8,713 bases of DNA from Promethearchaeota archaeon (GCA_016839845.1 JAEOTL010000507.1:1-8713); one strand, 5' to 3'. Positions 1 through 5,724 are shown, counted from the first letter of the stretch. Notes: a model not told the origin generated them from the letters alone. Numbers and translations: made by a program.

Positions 1-110
1 TATCCAGCACACTCCATTAAATGAATTAAAGGGATCCCTAACCATTGGGCATTATTATCCGCAATTAAGACCTCTTCTGCTGATACTTTTTCAGAATTAA
101 ATCTTTCCAT
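1..110 (-). CDS. nnr: NAD(P)H-hydrate epimerase / Nnr (YjeF N-terminal domain), N-terminal fragment
   Basis: Only the first 36 codons are inside the window; the gene continues past the left edge. The reading frame starts at ATG (110-108) and reads MERFNSEKVSAEEV, then IADNNAQWLGIPLIHLMECAG. This matches the N-terminus of YjeF/NnrE proteins: an early helix ending in a D-x-N-A-x-x-x-G-I/V pattern, followed by the LMExAG motif (usually LMENAG) that precedes the Rossmann-like fold. The family epimerises damaged hydrated NAD(P)H; in archaea it is commonly fused to the ADP-dependent dehydratase, but that part cannot be seen here. The gene is divergent from the URO-D-like gene and shares an AT-rich intergenic region of about 96 bp. 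No strong Shine-Dalgarno site is visible. The call rests on a short match, so it is good but not certain. Confidence 0.72.
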   Translation of the reverse strand, partial: MERFNSEKVSAEEVLIADNNAQWLGIPLIHLMECAG

Positions 111-138
111 AACAATTAAACTTAGGTTTCTGGACTAA

Positions 139-152
139 AAAATATTATTTAA
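139..152. promoter_or_regulatory. Putative TATA element between divergent nnr and URO-D-like genes
   Basis: The run AAAATATTATTTAA is the most TATA-like sequence in the divergent intergenic region and is nearly symmetric. Rightward it would place a transcription start near 170 and leave a leader of about 35 nt with the ribosome site for the gene at 207. Leftward it lies about 30-40 bp from the nnr start and could serve a short-leader transcript. Inferred from spacing only. Confidence 0.35.
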
Positions 153-192
153 TTGGAACGATTATACTACTACAAAATATTTTTGGTTAATC

Positions 193-198
193 GGAAGG
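193..198 (+). promoter_or_regulatory. Shine-Dalgarno site that decides the URO-D-like start
   Basis: GGAAGG lies 8 nt before the ATG at 207. The only upstream in-frame candidate start is a TTG at 153 without a comparable site, and the extra residues it would add (MERLYYYKIFLVNRKALL) do not resemble the family N-terminus. Confidence 0.6.
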
Positions 199-206
199 CA
201 TTACTT

Positions 207-1460
207 ATGGACATGATAAAAGAAGATATCGATGATGCAAAAAATAGGTTAGAAGCGTGGTGGGACCATGAAATAATTGACAGACCTGCCATCTCTTACT
301 ATTTTCCGCAGAATGAAGGTTCTATTGCCAGAATTTTTAATATCATCTTTTTTGGCTGGGACTTGGCTCAAAATCCTGATGGAATAGAAGAAGTAATCTC
401 TGATTATGAACAACATCTACAAAATGTAAATTTTGGTGGTGAGAGTATTCCTTCTTTTATCCCTTATTATGGGGCGGGGATTATGGCAGCAGTTTTTGGG
501 GTAATCCCAAAATTCCATACTAGAACCATTTGGTTCAACCGACCCACCTCGCCAAACGATATTGTTGCTTTACTTGAAGATGTCAAGTTAAATGCCAATA
601 ATGTATGGTACTCAAGGTTATTACGAGTAACAGAATATGCAGCTAAACATTCTCAAGGTAACTATCAGATCTCTATGACTGATTTAGGGGGGATATTAGA
701 CGTACTATCTTCTTTTCTTGGTCCTAGAGAGATTATACTTACAATGAAACGACGTCCAGATATTATTGATGCCTGCCGCTCAATATTGTTGGAGAAAACA
801 CTAAAAGTCTATGATGACCTTCAAAACATTATTAGTAAATACAATGATGGGTGCAATTCATGGATGAATATCTGGAGTAAAAAACGGTGGTATCCAATTC
901 AGTGTGATTTTTGCGCGATGCTTAATCCGACATGGTTTAAACGTTTTGCTTTACCTGATATTATTGCTCAAGCTGCTCATATGGATTATTCAATATATCA
1001 CTTAGATGGTCCTAATGCTTTACTACATTTAGATGACTTACTGTCTATACCAGCGCTCACAGGAATACAGTGGGTACCCGGTGATGGTAGGGAAGCAATG
1101 GGTCATGAGAAATGGTATCCTATCTACAAGAAAATTCAAGCAGCAGGTAAAAACATTGTTAATACAGTAACACCAAGTCGTCTCTCTACACTATACCGCA
1201 ACTTCGATCCAAAGGGTTTACTTCTGCGAACTGTATTTTTCAATAATGATCTCGCAGGATTTTACTTACCCTCGTTCATTGGGGGAGATGGAGGGAAAAT
1301 TATAGAACAAAGTATAGATTGGGCAAAAAAGAAAGAATTAGAGAGGATGACTCTCTCAGAGTTTAAAACGTGTATAAAGGAAAATAACCTTAATCTTGAA
1401 AATAGAGATTCTAAAAAGTTACGTCAGGAGATTAATAGAAAATTGAACCGTGAGAATTAA
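207..1460 (+). CDS. URO-D-like protein related to corrinoid methyltransferases
   Basis: A 417-residue protein with the look of the uroporphyrinogen decarboxylase (URO-D) superfamily subgroup often annotated as 'trimethylamine corrinoid protein 2' or 'URO-D-like'. Characteristic N-terminus: a helix, then AWWDHEIIDRPAI (residues 17-29), shared by this subgroup. Later motifs are DLGGILDVL (159-167), a Cys-containing strand CDFCAMLNP (233-241), HLDGPNALLHLDDLL (265-279) and WVPGDG (289-294), consistent with the TIM-barrel ends. Haem-type URO-D is shorter (about 350 residues) and has an Arg-rich N-terminus absent here, so haem synthesis is unlikely. Related families transfer methyl groups between substrates and corrinoid proteins; the substrate here is unknown and no corrinoid-binding protein or RamA-like activator is in the window. 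It converges with the GNAT gene, with 13 bp between stops. Confidence 0.7.
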   Translation: MDMIKEDIDDAKNRLEAWWDHEIIDRPAISYYFPQNEGSIARIFNIIFFGWDLAQNPDGIEEVISDYEQHLQNVNFGGESIPSFIPYYGAGIMAAVFGVIPKFHTRTIWFNRPTSPNDIVALLEDVKLNANNVWYSRLLRVTEYAAKHSQGNYQISMTDLGGILDVLSSFLGPREIILTMKRRPDIIDACRSILLEKTLKVYDDLQNIISKYNDGCNSWMNIWSKKRWYPIQCDFCAMLNPTWFKRFALPDIIAQAAHMDYSIYHLDGPNALLHLDDLLSIPALTGIQWVPGDGREAMGHEKWYPIYKKIQAAGKNIVNTVTPSRLSTLYRNFDPKGLLLRTVFFNNDLAGFYLPSFIGGDGGKIIEQSIDWAKKKELERMTLSEFKTCIKENNLNLENRDSKKLRQEINRKLNREN

Positions 1461-1473
1461 TCTAAGAATTTTA

Positions 1474-2247
1474 TTATTCTTTTTTCATATAATAATAGTC
1501 ATATATCTTTTCCATTCCAAATTTCTCATACAGGTTTAAAGCCCCAATATTATTCTTCTCTACTTGTAACCAAATGACTTTTACTCCTTTTAATCTTCCC
1601 CACTCATTAATTAGCTTAATTAACATATTGGTCGCGATGTTTTGCCTTCTAAAATCAGGGTGCACAAGCACATTGCCCACATACAGAAATCTTTGAGGTG
1701 TTAGTACAGCAAACAGAGTCCCAATAACGTCATTTTGGTGTTTGGTGAGAATATAACACTTTTTAGGAACAGTGATTCTGTAGTTGATTTGTTGTATGAT
1801 TTCCTGTTCCTTCTCATTCCTTTTAGTAAACATACTCAGAAATGCTGAGATTTCATTGACTCTTGTATCATGAAAGGAATATTTTAAATCGTCAGCATTC
1901 ATCTTAACTTGAACATTTTCCATTTCTATTCCTAACGTACGAGTATGATCAAATACATGATACCCTCGATCTAATAACTTATCCTTTAGATTTTTAGGTT
2001 CATGAAATTCATGCATTGTAAATATTGGTGGTAACCCATACTTTTTATACGCATCTTCGACGATCGTTATATCTGCGTCTAATGTCTTTTGGGTACCAGT
2101 GTAACTTATAGGGAAAACTGAATTTGCACGGGATGTTACACCATCATTAAATCGTAATATCCACCCTTTCAAAAAATAATAATGTTTTGCTGGCCAAGAA
2201 TTCATTAAATATTCCTGAAAAGCTTTAATTTCTCTTTTTGATTTCAT
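1474..2247 (-). CDS. GNAT-family N-acetyltransferase with a C-terminal GNAT domain
   Basis: A 257-residue protein. The C-terminal half is a clear GNAT domain: strand LYVGNVLVHPDF, then the acetyl-CoA pyrophosphate-binding turn RRQNIA at 200-205 (R/Q-x-x-G/N-x-A), then VIWLQVEKNN and the terminal ALNLYEKFGMEK typical of the fold. The N-terminal part has WILRFNDGVTSRANSV (about 29-44), a conserved opening seen in a common subfamily of two-lobed GNATs whose first lobe is a degenerate GNAT fold. The acceptor substrate cannot be told; small amines, amino acids or peptides are typical. No Shine-Dalgarno site precedes the ATG, but a TATA-like box 30 bp upstream suggests a nearly leaderless mRNA. The gene lies just downstream of the tRNA-Met gene on the same strand. 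Confidence 0.85.
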   Translation of the reverse strand: MKSKREIKAFQEYLMNSWPAKHYYFLKGWILRFNDGVTSRANSVFPISYTGTQKTLDADITIVEDAYKKYGLPPIFTMHEFHEPKNLKDKLLDRGYHVFDHTRTLGIEMENVQVKMNADDLKYSFHDTRVNEISAFLSMFTKRNEKEQEIIQQINYRITVPKKCYILTKHQNDVIGTLFAVLTPQRFLYVGNVLVHPDFRRQNIATNMLIKLINEWGRLKGVKVIWLQVEKNNIGALNLYEKFGMEKIYDYYYMKKE

Positions 2248-2276
2248 TCTTATCAGATTATTAAAAGATCGTTAAG

Positions 2277-2283
2277 ATTTAAA
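2277..2283 (-). promoter_or_regulatory. TATA box for the GNAT gene (leaderless type)
   Basis: TTTAAAT on the minus strand ends 30 bp before the GNAT ATG at 2247. With the usual archaeal distance of about 25 bp from TATA to start, the mRNA would begin only a few bases before the ATG, which fits the lack of a Shine-Dalgarno site. Position-based inference. Confidence 0.45.
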
Positions 2284-2306
2284 TTCCTTAGGTACTTAAT
2301 AAAGAG

Positions 2307-2414
2307 TGCCGGTGGAGGGGTTTGAGCCCTCGACCTCCAGAGTGCATCCAGTCTGACCCAGTTTTTCAGAAGGATTATGAGTCTGGTGCTATAACCAAGC
2401 TAAGCCACACCGGC
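2307..2414 (-). tRNA. tRNA-Met(CAT), elongator type, with anticodon-loop intron
   Basis: Read on the minus strand: acceptor GCCGGTG pairs perfectly with CACCGGC, followed by discriminator A; no CCA is encoded. D arm is GCTTAGCTTGGTTATAGC; anticodon stem CCAGA/TCTGG; loop CTCATAA with anticodon CAT (2379-2377); variable AGGTC; T arm GAGGG-CTCAAAC-CCCTC. The 5' half closely follows archaeal elongator tRNA-Met (GCCGG...GTGGCTTAGC...). It lacks the G-C triplets of initiator anticodon stems. Forty bases separate the two halves of the anticodon stem instead of 7, giving a 33-nt intron at or next to the canonical 37/38 site. A tRNA-Ile2(CAT) identity is less likely from the acceptor sequence. Confidence 0.9.
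2342..2374 (-). other. Intron of tRNA-Met(CAT), about 33 nt
   Basis: The insert begins after CTCATAA of the anticodon loop and ends before stem strand TCTGG. Its sequence contains TCTGA and TCAGA that can form a 5-bp inner hairpin, and ATG near its 3' end can pair with the anticodon CAT, giving a relaxed bulge-helix-bulge with AAT as the 5' bulge and CAC on the 3' side. Because the bases around both ends are similar, the exact cut could be shifted by one base (37/38 or 38/39). Confidence 0.75.
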
Positions 2415-2433
2415 ATTTTTTTTTCTCAGATAT

Positions 2434-2536
2434 AGCCCCCGGCGGGAATTTCCGAGTGAAATACTAATTTTCTCCCATTTGAACCCGCGGCCTTTGCCTT
2501 ACCAAGGCAACGCTCTACCACCTAAGCAACGGAGGC
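2434..2536 (-). tRNA. tRNA-Thr(GGT) with insertion in the T-loop
   Basis: Minus strand: acceptor GCCTCCG pairs with CGGGGGC (one T-G wobble), discriminator T as in many archaeal tRNA-Thr, no encoded CCA. D arm GCTT-AGGTGGTA-GAGC; anticodon arm TTGCC-TTGGTAA-GGCAA with an ordinary 7-nt loop and anticodon GGT (2503-2501); variable AGGCC; T stem GCGGG/CCCGC. The T-loop is 37 nt rather than 7: it begins TTCAAAT and ends ATT, with about 30 extra bases. All other parts are standard, so the gene is probably functional once the insert is removed. It lies 19 bp upstream of the tRNA-Met gene on the same strand, so the two may be co-transcribed, Thr first. Confidence 0.9.
2448..2477 (-). other. Non-canonical T-loop intron of tRNA-Thr, about 30 nt
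   Basis: Removing 30 nt after TTCAAA (positions 54-59) leaves the standard loop TTCAAAT. Pairing is compatible with a relaxed bulge-helix-bulge: T-loop TTC with GAA near the intron 3' end, bulges AAT and ATT, and an inner hairpin using GAG/CTC and AAAT/ATTT around a TAGT loop. Exact ends could move by a base. T-loop introns are known in some archaea but are much rarer than anticodon-loop introns. Confidence 0.7.
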
Positions 2537-2561
2537 GCAAATTATCTAACAAACTAAGTAA

Positions 2562-2582
2562 TTATTACTAAATTAAAAATTT
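2562..2582 (-). promoter_or_regulatory. Putative promoter of the tRNA-Thr/tRNA-Met pair
   Basis: The minus-strand stretch upstream of 2536 is T/A-rich (TTTTTAATTTAGTAATAATTA) with TATA-like cores 26-45 bp before the mature 5' end, the expected spacing. No unique box can be picked. Confidence 0.3.
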
Positions 2583-2616
2583 TTTTACAAGCTATATTTT
2601 GAAAAAAGAGGGTAAC

Positions 2617-2624
2617 AAAAAAAA
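2617..2624 (-). terminator. Poly-T terminator after the methyltransferase gene
   Basis: Eight T residues on the minus strand begin 19 bp after the methyltransferase stop codon. Archaeal RNA polymerase terminates at such tracts without a hairpin; none is seen here. Confidence 0.45.
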
Positions 2625-2642
2625 TCTCGCGCTTTAATAATC

Positions 2643-3458
2643 TTAAATTTTCGATGCTTTTAATGTGAATAGAATGGGAATTTCAGCTTTCTGATTTTTC
2701 AATCTGTAATATCCGTTAGAACTCTTTTCTGTAAAGGCATATATTTTATATGAGGAAAAGGGATATTCATTAAAAAACTCAATTTTTAATCCGGCTTGTA
2801 TTAATGAGTTGAATATATCTGATAGATTATGATCCCACTCATACTCTTTATGTGGATCCATATGAGAATCATCTGATGCATAAGAGCCTTCAGCAGTAAA
2901 TTCTAATGGTTCAGATCCTTGGAAATAACTGTATTTAAGTTGTAACTCATCTGGATGATCATTATCAAACATTTTTGAGGTAGGGTGTCCCTCTGCAATA
3001 TAGAAGAATCCTTCCGGTTTTAAGAAGTGAGCTATTATTTCAGCCCACTTTTTGAGATCATTGAGCCAACATAAAACCCCTATAGAAGTATACACAATAT
3101 CAAATTTCTCATTAAGGACTTTTGGTAAATCATAGAGATTTGTTTGGACAAAAGTTCCTGAGAGGTTGGCTTTCTCAGTCAATATTTTTGCCAATCGTAT
3201 TGCCTCACCGGAAAAGTCAATCCCAGTTACTATTGCTCCTTCTCGCTCCCATGAGAGAGTATCAAGCCCAAAATGACATTGGAGATGCAATAACTTCTTA
3301 CCACTAACATCACCAACTTCTTTTAGTTCATACGGCTTTAACGTAGATTGGCCTCCAAGAAACGATTTTACACTATAAAACTCATTTTCTATTTGAAAAT
3401 GCTCTTTAGCAAATTCATCCCACATCTTTTGATTAGCTTCAAAATATCTCTCAACCAC
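2643..3458 (-). CDS. Class I SAM-dependent methyltransferase
   Basis: A 271-residue protein with a Rossmann-type methyltransferase core. Motif I is LLHLQCHFGLD (56-66), the variant glycine loop of a common subfamily that binds S-adenosylmethionine; the acidic end of strand 2 is GIDFS (D81); motif IV region is FDIVYTSIGVLCWL (119-132), followed by a helix and the strand GFFYIAEGHP. The C-terminal part contains YEWDHNLSDIFNSLIQAGLKIEFFNEYPF, typical of the same subfamily, where it probably closes over the small-molecule substrate. Substrate unknown. GTG start chosen because AGGTG lies 6 nt before it. Strongly similar proteins are widespread in bacteria, so lateral acquisition is possible, but I see no flanking mobile element. 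Confidence 0.85.
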   Translation of the reverse strand: MVERYFEANQKMWDEFAKEHFQIENEFYSVKSFLGGQSTLKPYELKEVGDVSGKKLLHLQCHFGLDTLSWEREGAIVTGIDFSGEAIRLAKILTEKANLSGTFVQTNLYDLPKVLNEKFDIVYTSIGVLCWLNDLKKWAEIIAHFLKPEGFFYIAEGHPTSKMFDNDHPDELQLKYSYFQGSEPLEFTAEGSYASDDSHMDPHKEYEWDHNLSDIFNSLIQAGLKIEFFNEYPFSSYKIYAFTEKSSNGYYRLKNQKAEIPILFTLKASKI

Positions 3459-3464
3459 TTTTTA

Positions 3465-3469
3465 CACCT
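3465..3469 (-). promoter_or_regulatory. Shine-Dalgarno site supporting a GTG start
   Basis: AGGTG on the minus strand, 6 nt before the GTG at 3458-3456 of the methyltransferase gene. The same AGGTG core precedes the DUF3795 and flotillin genes, so it is the normal ribosome site of this genome. Confidence 0.6.
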
Positions 3470-3559
3470 GAGATAACCAATAACAATCTTTATTATATTG
3501 TTTTTTCCTAAAATTAAGTATTATCATTAACTAGAATCCTTCATTTAAATCAATTCAAT

Positions 3560-3568
3560 AAAAAAAAA
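3560..3568 (-). terminator. Poly-T terminator after the YhhN-like gene
   Basis: Nine consecutive T residues on the minus strand, about 20 bp after the stop codon of the YhhN-like gene, with 100 bp left before the methyltransferase start. This suggests the two genes are separate transcription units. Confidence 0.5.
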
Positions 3569-3588
3569 GGAATTTACTAATTTTATAC

Positions 3589-4266
3589 TTACAAAATAGC
3601 AGTAAAAATTGCTCCTAATGCGATGTAGAACTGAGCCATTACATAGGTTGTCATGATAATGAATCTCGCATTATGAAACTCCCCAGCCCATTTATTTACT
3701 GCAATCGACGCATCAGAAAATATGAATGATAAGGACCCTATGTACACCAAGATAAATGGTAATCCTGAAAATTCTGCCATTCGAAGTATCGCTGTTATAT
3801 GCATCAATAAAATTGCTGCCATGTATACTAAGACGGGAATTTTCATATCTCCAGTCTTCTTAATGAATCTTGGGACTGTGAACAGGAGTATAAGAAGTGA
3901 GGGTGCCAATAAAAATAAAGCCCAAATATCAAATCCTGAATAACTACCGATCGATAAAAGAAACGATATAATATAGAAGATTTGATTGACAAAAAAAGCT
4001 CCCATTCCAAATAAAAACCATTTTTCTTCATCCTCAAGCATCAAGAAGATATCTCCCGCCCAACCACCAATTAACGCGACCATTATTAACCAATCAACTT
4101 GATCTATCGACCCTAATTCAAGCACGCCAAAAATATAGAATAGAATTAGCAGTGGCATTAAGAGTGGCTTGGTTCCATAAATTATTTTCTGGTTTTCTTT
4201 GATCTCACCAAATATCTCTACTGCTACGACTATGAAAAAGATAACTAAAAAAATGTATTGTAACAT
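3589..4266 (-). CDS. YhhN/TMEM86 family integral membrane protein (lysoplasmalogenase-like)
   Basis: A 225-residue, very hydrophobic protein with about eight predicted membrane helices and short loops. The family signature is present: TKPLLMPLL at the start of the second helix (32-40), WLIMVALIGGWAGDIFLML (59-77) with the conserved G-D at 71-72, then a short acidic loop and FGMGAFFVNQIFYI. Characterised members (mammalian TMEM86A/B and some bacterial homologues) hydrolyse the vinyl-ether bond of lysoplasmalogens; many bacterial and archaeal members are untested. Archaeal membranes contain isoprenoid alkyl ethers rather than plasmalogens, so the substrate here is open. It is divergent from the DUF3795 operon, with 187 bp between start codons, and no strong Shine-Dalgarno site is seen before its ATG. 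Confidence 0.85.
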   Translation of the reverse strand: MLQYIFLVIFFIVVAVEIFGEIKENQKIIYGTKPLLMPLLILFYIFGVLELGSIDQVDWLIMVALIGGWAGDIFLMLEDEEKWFLFGMGAFFVNQIFYIISFLLSIGSYSGFDIWALFLLAPSLLILLFTVPRFIKKTGDMKIPVLVYMAAILLMHITAILRMAEFSGLPFILVYIGSLSFIFSDASIAVNKWAGEFHNARFIIMTTYVMAQFYIALGAIFTAIL

Positions 4267-4371
4267 GATTTTTCATCAATTATAGGTGTAAACTAATCAT
4301 TTTTTATTATTGTTAACTGTTTAAATAATTTGTTATCAATCGTTTAGAGTATCAAATAGAATAAAGAAAGA

Positions 4372-4379
4372 TTTAAATA
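4372..4379 (+). promoter_or_regulatory. TATA box of the DUF3795-PPOX-MarR operon
   Basis: TTTAAATA preceded by the purine-rich AAAGA (BRE-like) is a good archaeal promoter core. Transcription should start near 4400-4405, leaving a leader of about 50 nt. The dyad at 4406-4426 would then sit on or just after the start site. Confidence 0.6.
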
Positions 4380-4405
4380 CTAAATATGACTAAATTGAAT
4401 TATCC

Positions 4406-4426
4406 TATATCGGATAGTTCGATATA
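4406..4426. promoter_or_regulatory. 21-bp dyad, probable MarR operator
   Basis: TATATCG and CGATATA are perfect 7-bp inverted arms separated by 7 bp. The size and symmetry match sites bound by dimeric winged-helix regulators of the MarR family. It lies about 27 bp downstream of the TATA box, where binding would block RNA polymerase, and the operon's last gene encodes a MarR protein. An overlapping second dyad, TATCC/GGATA, uses part of the same bases (4401-4416). Confidence 0.6.
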
Positions 4427-4438
4427 AAACCAAATTAA

Positions 4439-4446
4439 GAAGGTGA
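4439..4446 (+). promoter_or_regulatory. Strong Shine-Dalgarno site of the DUF3795 gene
   Basis: GAAGGTGA, complementary to the 16S rRNA tail, 7 nt before the ATG at 4454. It is the best ribosome site in the window. Confidence 0.65.
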
Positions 4447-4453
4447 AAAATTA

Positions 4454-4795
4454 ATGGAAAAAATGATAGCATGCTGTGGATTAGATTGTTTGGTATGTCC
4501 TGCTTATATTGCCACCTCGAAAAACGATTTGAGTGGGATAGAAAAAGTTGCAAAAGAATGGTCCAATGAATCGATGTCCTTTACCCCAGAAGAGATATAT
4601 TGTGAGGGGTGTACTGCTGAGGGTAGGCATTTTAAGTGGTGTATGGAGTGCCCCATAAGATCGTGTTGTGATGAAAAAAATATTGATAATTGCGCTTTCT
4701 GTGATGATTATATATGTGATAATTTACAAAATACTATATCCAGATCACCCGAAGCGAAAGTGAACTTAGAAGAAATTAGGAAAGCAGTGATTTAA
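4454..4795 (+). CDS. DUF3795 cysteine-rich protein
   Basis: A 113-residue protein with 13 cysteines: C7, C8, C12, C15, then C50, C53, C63, C66, C71, C72, C80, C83 and C88. The opening IACCGLDCLVCPAY is the hallmark of the DUF3795 family (x-C-G-L-x-C-x-x-C-P-A), and the second block CEGCTAEG...CxxCxIRxC follows the family pattern. The cysteines probably bind zinc or an iron-sulfur cluster; the biochemical role of the family is unknown. It is first in a three-gene operon with a flavoprotein-like gene and a MarR regulator, which points to a redox or detoxification setting. Its stop codon and the next start are in the same frame, 6 bp apart. Confidence 0.85.
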   Translation: MEKMIACCGLDCLVCPAYIATSKNDLSGIEKVAKEWSNESMSFTPEEIYCEGCTAEGRHFKWCMECPIRSCCDEKNIDNCAFCDDYICDNLQNTISRSPEAKVNLEEIRKAVI

Positions 4796-4801
4796 AAAGG
4801 G

Positions 4802-5272
4802 GTGAGTGAAATAAGTCTAAAAGAATCAAGAGAATCAATTTTAAAATTAATGGTGGAATCACCGGCTGCATATCTTACCACCATCGAAGAGAATGGTTTC
4901 CCAATCACCAGAGCTATGTTTAATCTTAGGAATCAAGAACAATTTCCAGAACTTCTTGATTTCTTTAAAAGCCAAGATAACGAGTTTTTAATTTACATAT
5001 CAACCAACACAGCTTCCTCTAAAGTAACTCACATTCAGAAAAATCCTAAAATTAGCGTTTATTTTTGTAACCCAGATGAATTTGAGGGTGTAATGTTTGG
5101 TGGAGTTGCCGAAATAATAGAAGATCGTGATATGAAACATGCAATATGGTTAGATTGGTGGGACAGATATTACATGGAAGGAGTAGATGATCCCGACTTT
5201 ACACTTTTACGCCTAAATCCAAAGCATGTAAGATATTATCATAAATTACAACCAGTTGCATTCGACTTATGA
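4802..5272 (+). CDS. Pyridoxamine 5'-phosphate oxidase-fold flavoprotein (PPOX/general stress type)
   Basis: A 156-residue protein of the split-barrel flavin-binding class. It begins with a helix, then AAYLTTIEENGFPITRAMF (22-40), the usual first strands, then FLIYISTNTASSKVTHIQKNPKISVYF, in which S/T-x-S-x-K-x-x-x-I-x-x-N-P lines the flavin phosphate site, and GVAEIIED, the third conserved strand. The C-terminus LLRLNPKHVRYY is also typical. FMN is the usual cofactor of this subfamily; F420 or haem binders share the fold, so the cofactor is uncertain. Many are reductases or stress proteins rather than true PLP-synthesising oxidases. Start GTG at 4802 is the first possible codon after an in-frame stop, but GGGG abuts it, so the true start is slightly uncertain. 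Its end overlaps the MarR start (ATGA). Confidence 0.85.
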   Translation: MSEISLKESRESILKLMVESPAAYLTTIEENGFPITRAMFNLRNQEQFPELLDFFKSQDNEFLIYISTNTASSKVTHIQKNPKISVYFCNPDEFEGVMFGGVAEIIEDRDMKHAIWLDWWDRYYMEGVDDPDFTLLRLNPKHVRYYHKLQPVAFDL

Positions 5273-5724
5273 GTGATTTAATGAAACAGCAAAAAGAGGG
5301 TGGATTCTTAATATCAAAGATTCACCATATTTCTCAACGAATTTTCGCTAAAATACTTAAAAAATACAATCTTGAAGAGTTTAATCCTGCTCAAGGGAGA
5401 ATAATGTTTGTTTTATGGCGTGAAGACAATTTACCAATTCATAAACTTGTTGAAAAGACGCAATTTAGTAAATCCACTTTAACCTTCCACTTAGATAATC
5501 TGGAGAAAGCAGGCTTAATTAGGCGTGATCTGAATAAGGAGGATAGACGAGAAATTTTAATAAAGTTAACAGAGAAAAATGAAGTGCTGCAAAAGGATTA
5601 TGTGGAAATATCAAAAGAAATGACAAATGTCTATTACAATAAATTTACTGATAAAGAAATCAAAGATTTTGAGGACTTCTTAAATCGAATTTTAAAAAAT
5701 CTTATAGATTATGAAGGGAAATAA
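5269..5724 (+). CDS. MarR-family transcriptional regulator
   Basis: A 151-residue winged-helix protein. Layout: N-terminal dimerisation helix (10-33), helix NPAQGRIMFVLW, then the helix-turn-helix LPIHKLVEKTQFSKSTLTFHLDNL (55-78, split over two helices), then the wing with AGLIRRDLNKEDRRE, including the D92-R93-R94 motif, and LTEKN that marks MarR proteins. A long C-terminal dimer helix ends the chain. MarR dimers bind short palindromes and release DNA when they bind phenolic or other ligands or when oxidised. Only no or few Cys are available here, so a ligand is more likely than thiol oxidation. It overlaps the preceding gene by 4 bp (ATGA), implying coupled translation; a second possible start is at 5281. 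Confidence 0.92.
   Translation: MSDLMKQQKEGGFLISKIHHISQRIFAKILKKYNLEEFNPAQGRIMFVLWREDNLPIHKLVEKTQFSKSTLTFHLDNLEKAGLIRRDLNKEDRREILIKLTEKNEVLQKDYVEISKEMTNVYYNKFTDKEIKDFEDFLNRILKNLIDYEGK

Noticed and set aside
153..206. N-terminal extension of the URO-D-like gene from a TTG
   Set aside because: The added residues do not match the family start, there is no ribosome site before the TTG, and GGAAGG fits the ATG at 207.
2307..2414. Initiator tRNA or tRNA-Ile2 reading of the CAT anticodon
   Set aside because: The anticodon stem lacks the three G-C pairs of initiators, and acceptor and D-arm sequence follow archaeal elongator tRNA-Met.
3122..3307. Plus-strand open frame of 61 codons
   Set aside because: It lies antisense inside the methyltransferase gene, has low-complexity Leu-rich sequence and no family features.
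3722..4037. Open frames on both strands inside the YhhN-like gene
   Set aside because: They are shadows of the well-supported membrane protein gene.
4281..4289. AGGTGTAAA on the plus strand as a ribosome site
   Set aside because: No plausible start codon with an open frame follows at a suitable distance.
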